Below, piece by piece: positions 30,969 to 32,506 of a DNA stretch of 32,506 bases (the stretch's first letter is position 1; every line of letters begins with the position of its first letter). The DNA is from an uncultured Clostridia bacterium (lineage in GTDB: Bacteria > Bacillota > Clostridia > Lachnospirales > CAMZNU01): contig CAMZNU010000035.1 of NCBI GenBank assembly GCA_947313885.1, forward strand, positions 1-32,506. The letters are read 5' to 3'. The notes beneath the pieces are model-generated. The model had not been told where the DNA came from, searched no databases, and saw only the letters and a program-made list of their open reading frames with translations. A program made the translations under genes and the position numbers.

Positions 30969-32222
30969 ATGAGTGGATATAAAAGAGTAAGTATAAACAT
31001 GGTAGAAGATAATAGGAGATATGGTATAGACAATAAAAAAGTATTTGGAAGTTGCGTGTTAGAAGAAAAAGATAATGAAAATAAAATAATAGTAAAAATC
31101 GAAAACCTAAAAAAAGAATTTGCCTATAACATATATGCTATATTTGTAAAAAAAGGACAATACATAGGTGTAGACGTGGGGAAAATAGAAAGTAAAAATA
31201 ATAGACATCAATTTAGAAGAGTAATAAAAAATGGTGTATTAGAAGATGAATTTAAAGTAACAGATATTTTAGCAATAATAGTAGGAGTCAAAGTGGAAAC
31301 AGCTATTGAAACTGTACTTGAAGGGTTTGTAAATAAAACGATCAGATACAAGGAAAATTTCTCTATTCATAAAAATGCAAATAGTTTAGTTGAAAATGAT
31401 GCGAAAAAAGCAAAAGATTTGACGAAAAGTGAGAAAGTAAAACAAGAAGAAATAAAACAAGAAGAAATAAAACAAGAAGAAGTAAAACAAGAAGAAATAA
31501 AACAAGAAGAAGTAAAACAAGAAGAAGTAAAACAAGAAGTAATAAAACAAGAAGAAGTAAAGCAAGAAGTAATAAAACAAGAAGAAGTAAAGCAAGAAGA
31601 AATAAAACAAGAAGTAAAACAAGAAGAAGTAAAACAAAAAAGGACACTATCAGAAATAATATTAGAGCAAGAAGAAAAATCAAAGGAAATGGATAAGAGA
31701 GAAAACTTTTTAAAAGAGCTTACAGAGGAAAACGAAAATGAAAACAAACTTGAGACGATAGCAAGCAAATTTAAAGAAGAGTATGATGAGATAATGGAAA
31801 TTAAAACAGGAGAACAAAGTGAATCAAAAACGTCAGTTTTACGAGTAGATGATAAAGATCCAAAAGAAAATTTAAAATATTTATTTAAATATGGAAATAA
31901 AATAGAGCCGTTTAAAAACCAAAAAAGAGAAGTTAAATGGATTACGATAAAACTAGAAGATTTATCAGCGATATATAATAACTGTTGGCAAAAAAGAAAT
32001 AATATAGTGTTATTAGAAGGATATAAAAAATATAAACATTTGATGTTAGGAAAGTATGACGAAGATGGAGAAGAACAATATATATTAGGAATACCAAATA
32101 AGTACGATGAAGAAGATAAAGAAGTAGTAATAAAAATAGGTGGCGTACAGTATAGAGAAGTAGATAGCGAAGAAATGAAAAATGTATGCCCAGGATATTG
32201 GCTTATATTAGTAAGCAATTAG
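30969..32222 (+). CDS. DUF6128-like protein with a KQEE-repeat linker
   Basis: This 417-residue protein has three parts. The N-terminal domain (1-135, MSGYKRVSINMVEDNRRYG...) resembles a beta-rich module that I recall as the start of Lachnospirales proteins ending in DUF6128. A highly charged linker (about 136-300) contains thirteen KQEE[I/V]-type repeats. The C-terminal domain (about 297-417, ENLKYLFKYGNKIEPF..., WITIKLEDLSAIYNNCWQKRNNIVLLEGYKKYKHLMLGKY, YILGIPNKYDEEDKEV) matches DUF6128 in order and pattern. Function is unknown. There is no signal peptide or membrane helix. GGGGG precedes the ATG. Assignment is from memory of the family pattern and is moderate. Confidence 0.6.
   Translation: MSGYKRVSINMVEDNRRYGIDNKKVFGSCVLEEKDNENKIIVKIENLKKEFAYNIYAIFVKKGQYIGVDVGKIESKNNRHQFRRVIKNGVLEDEFKVTDILAIIVGVKVETAIETVLEGFVNKTIRYKENFSIHKNANSLVENDAKKAKDLTKSEKVKQEEIKQEEIKQEEVKQEEIKQEEVKQEEVKQEVIKQEEVKQEVIKQEEVKQEEIKQEVKQEEVKQKRTLSEIILEQEEKSKEMDKRENFLKELTEENENENKLETIASKFKEEYDEIMEIKTGEQSESKTSVLRVDDKDPKENLKYLFKYGNKIEPFKNQKREVKWITIKLEDLSAIYNNCWQKRNNIVLLEGYKKYKHLMLGKYDEDGEEQYILGIPNKYDEEDKEVVIKIGGVQYREVDSEEMKNVCPGYWLILVSN
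31440..31631. repeat. 15-bp coding repeats (KQEE[I/V])13
   Basis: There are twelve 15-bp units and one 12-bp unit (KQEV), with the reading frame preserved throughout. Variation is confined to GTA/ATA (V/I), GAA-GAA/GAA-GTA (EEV/EVI) and AAA/AAG. The linker would be a charged helix or disordered rod whose length can vary by slippage. Confidence 0.9.
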
Positions 32223-32267
32223 AGGGGATAGAATAAACCAGCTAGTTTATAACTATATGAAAAAACC

Positions 32268-32296
32268 TTGACAAGTAAAATAAAAGAGGATAATGT
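32268..32296 (+). promoter_or_regulatory. Promoter of the candidate structured RNA
   Basis: TTGACA (32268-32273) is followed after 17 bases by TAATGT (32291-32296), with the alternative GATAAT at 32289. No open reading frame follows; a structured RNA and terminator do. Confidence 0.55.
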
Positions 32297-32302
32297 AATA
32301 AG

Positions 32303-32488
32303 TGTAAGCAATAATTAATTACCGCTACTTATGTTTATACTAACTAATAAATGGTTATAATAAATAAAAAAGCTATTTACCCTCGGCAAAGGGCAAATAG
32401 CCTAGTGGAATTAAAATACAGTATGGATTGTATGTCTTAATTAATCCAAAGAACAACTCTCAGCTTAAGAGGAGTTGTTCTTTTTTTT
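32303..32488 (+). ncRNA. Candidate rod-shaped non-coding RNA, possibly 6S-like
   Basis: About 185 nt lie between a promoter and a terminator, with no coding frame. The two ends pair: ATTAATTA (32314-32321) with 32438-32445; ACTTAT (32327-32332) with GTATGT (32430-32435); GTTTATACT (32333-32341) with AGTATGGAT (32420-32428, including G-U pairs). Then comes a large A/U-rich internal bubble (about 30 and 18 nt) and an apical hairpin GCTATTT-CCC with GGG-AAATAGC (32372-32401). A long closing stem, open central bubble and apical stem is the plan of 6S RNA, which mimics an open promoter and sequesters RNA polymerase. It could instead be a regulatory leader of a gene beyond the window. The 6S label is inference from shape only. 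Confidence 0.4.
32449..32488 (+). terminator. Terminator of the candidate structured RNA
   Basis: GAACAACTC (32451-32459) pairs with GAGTTGTTC (32472-32480) around a 12-base loop, followed by T8. Confidence 0.85.
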
Positions 32489-32506
32489 CTGTACTTTAAA
32501 CATCAA

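Noticed and set aside
31363-32218. Long Leu/Phe/Ser-rich frames opposite the KQEE region
   Set aside because: They are reverse-strand images of the repeat-containing coding sequence and have no start signals.

Overview
The window is very AT-rich DNA from a low-GC Firmicute. Three things point to an endospore-forming lineage of Clostridia: a YabG/Veg/SPOCS-LysM/CotS-like set of sporulation genes, a long Bacillus-type SRP RNA, and proteins that resemble DUF6145 and DUF6128 families I associate with Lachnospirales. Almost everything is housekeeping chromosome. The exceptions are two type III (ToxN-like) toxin-antitoxin loci and an unusual number of short tandem-repeat arrays. I see no prophage, no intact insertion sequence and no CRISPR array.

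Layout, left to right. (1) 112-851: a type III toxin-antitoxin locus with a promoter, 4.4 copies of a 36-bp repeat (RNA antitoxin), an attenuating terminator and a frameshifted ToxN gene. (2) 890-1246: SRP RNA with its own promoter and terminator. (3) 1353-4668: TraX-like membrane protein, M29 aminopeptidase and HAD phosphatase on the minus strand, then a Fur-family regulator on the plus strand. (4) 4657-6643: a 41-bp tandem array, then parB and parA with a perfect inverted repeat in the divergent promoter region. (5) 6644-9699: thioredoxin-like membrane protein, HPr-like protein, MFS transporter and small membrane proteins. (6) 9846-18103: serS on the plus strand facing a minus-strand cluster read as DUF6145-like gene, coaX, dusB, a Rossmann-like gene, [long repeated RNA elements and an intact toxN], greA and lysS. 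The second toxin locus interrupts what is normally a conserved coaX-dusB-greA-lysS neighbourhood. (7) 18253-21785: two tandem GH3-like proteins with altered catalytic motifs. (8) 22110-29947: murG, SPOCS-LysM protein, veg, yabG, PEGA-domain protein, CotS-like kinase homologue and cca, all on the minus strand. (9) 30056-30311: tRNA-Met and tRNA-Val, both without an encoded CCA and so dependent on the adjacent cca product. (10) 30343-32222: a GNAT acetyltransferase and a DUF6128-like protein with a (KQEE[I/V])n linker. (11) 32268-32488: a promoter, a long rod-shaped RNA and a terminator; this is a candidate structured non-coding RNA, possibly 6S-like.

The most unusual material is the pair of ToxN loci with unrelated RNA elements. 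One has a classic 36-bp repeat array but a broken toxin. The other has an intact toxin preceded by two roughly 80-95-nt elements, each with its own TATAAT. Also notable are a tandem array built from the 3' end of coaX, a 21-bp array abutting the greA promoter, and the degenerate GH3 pair.
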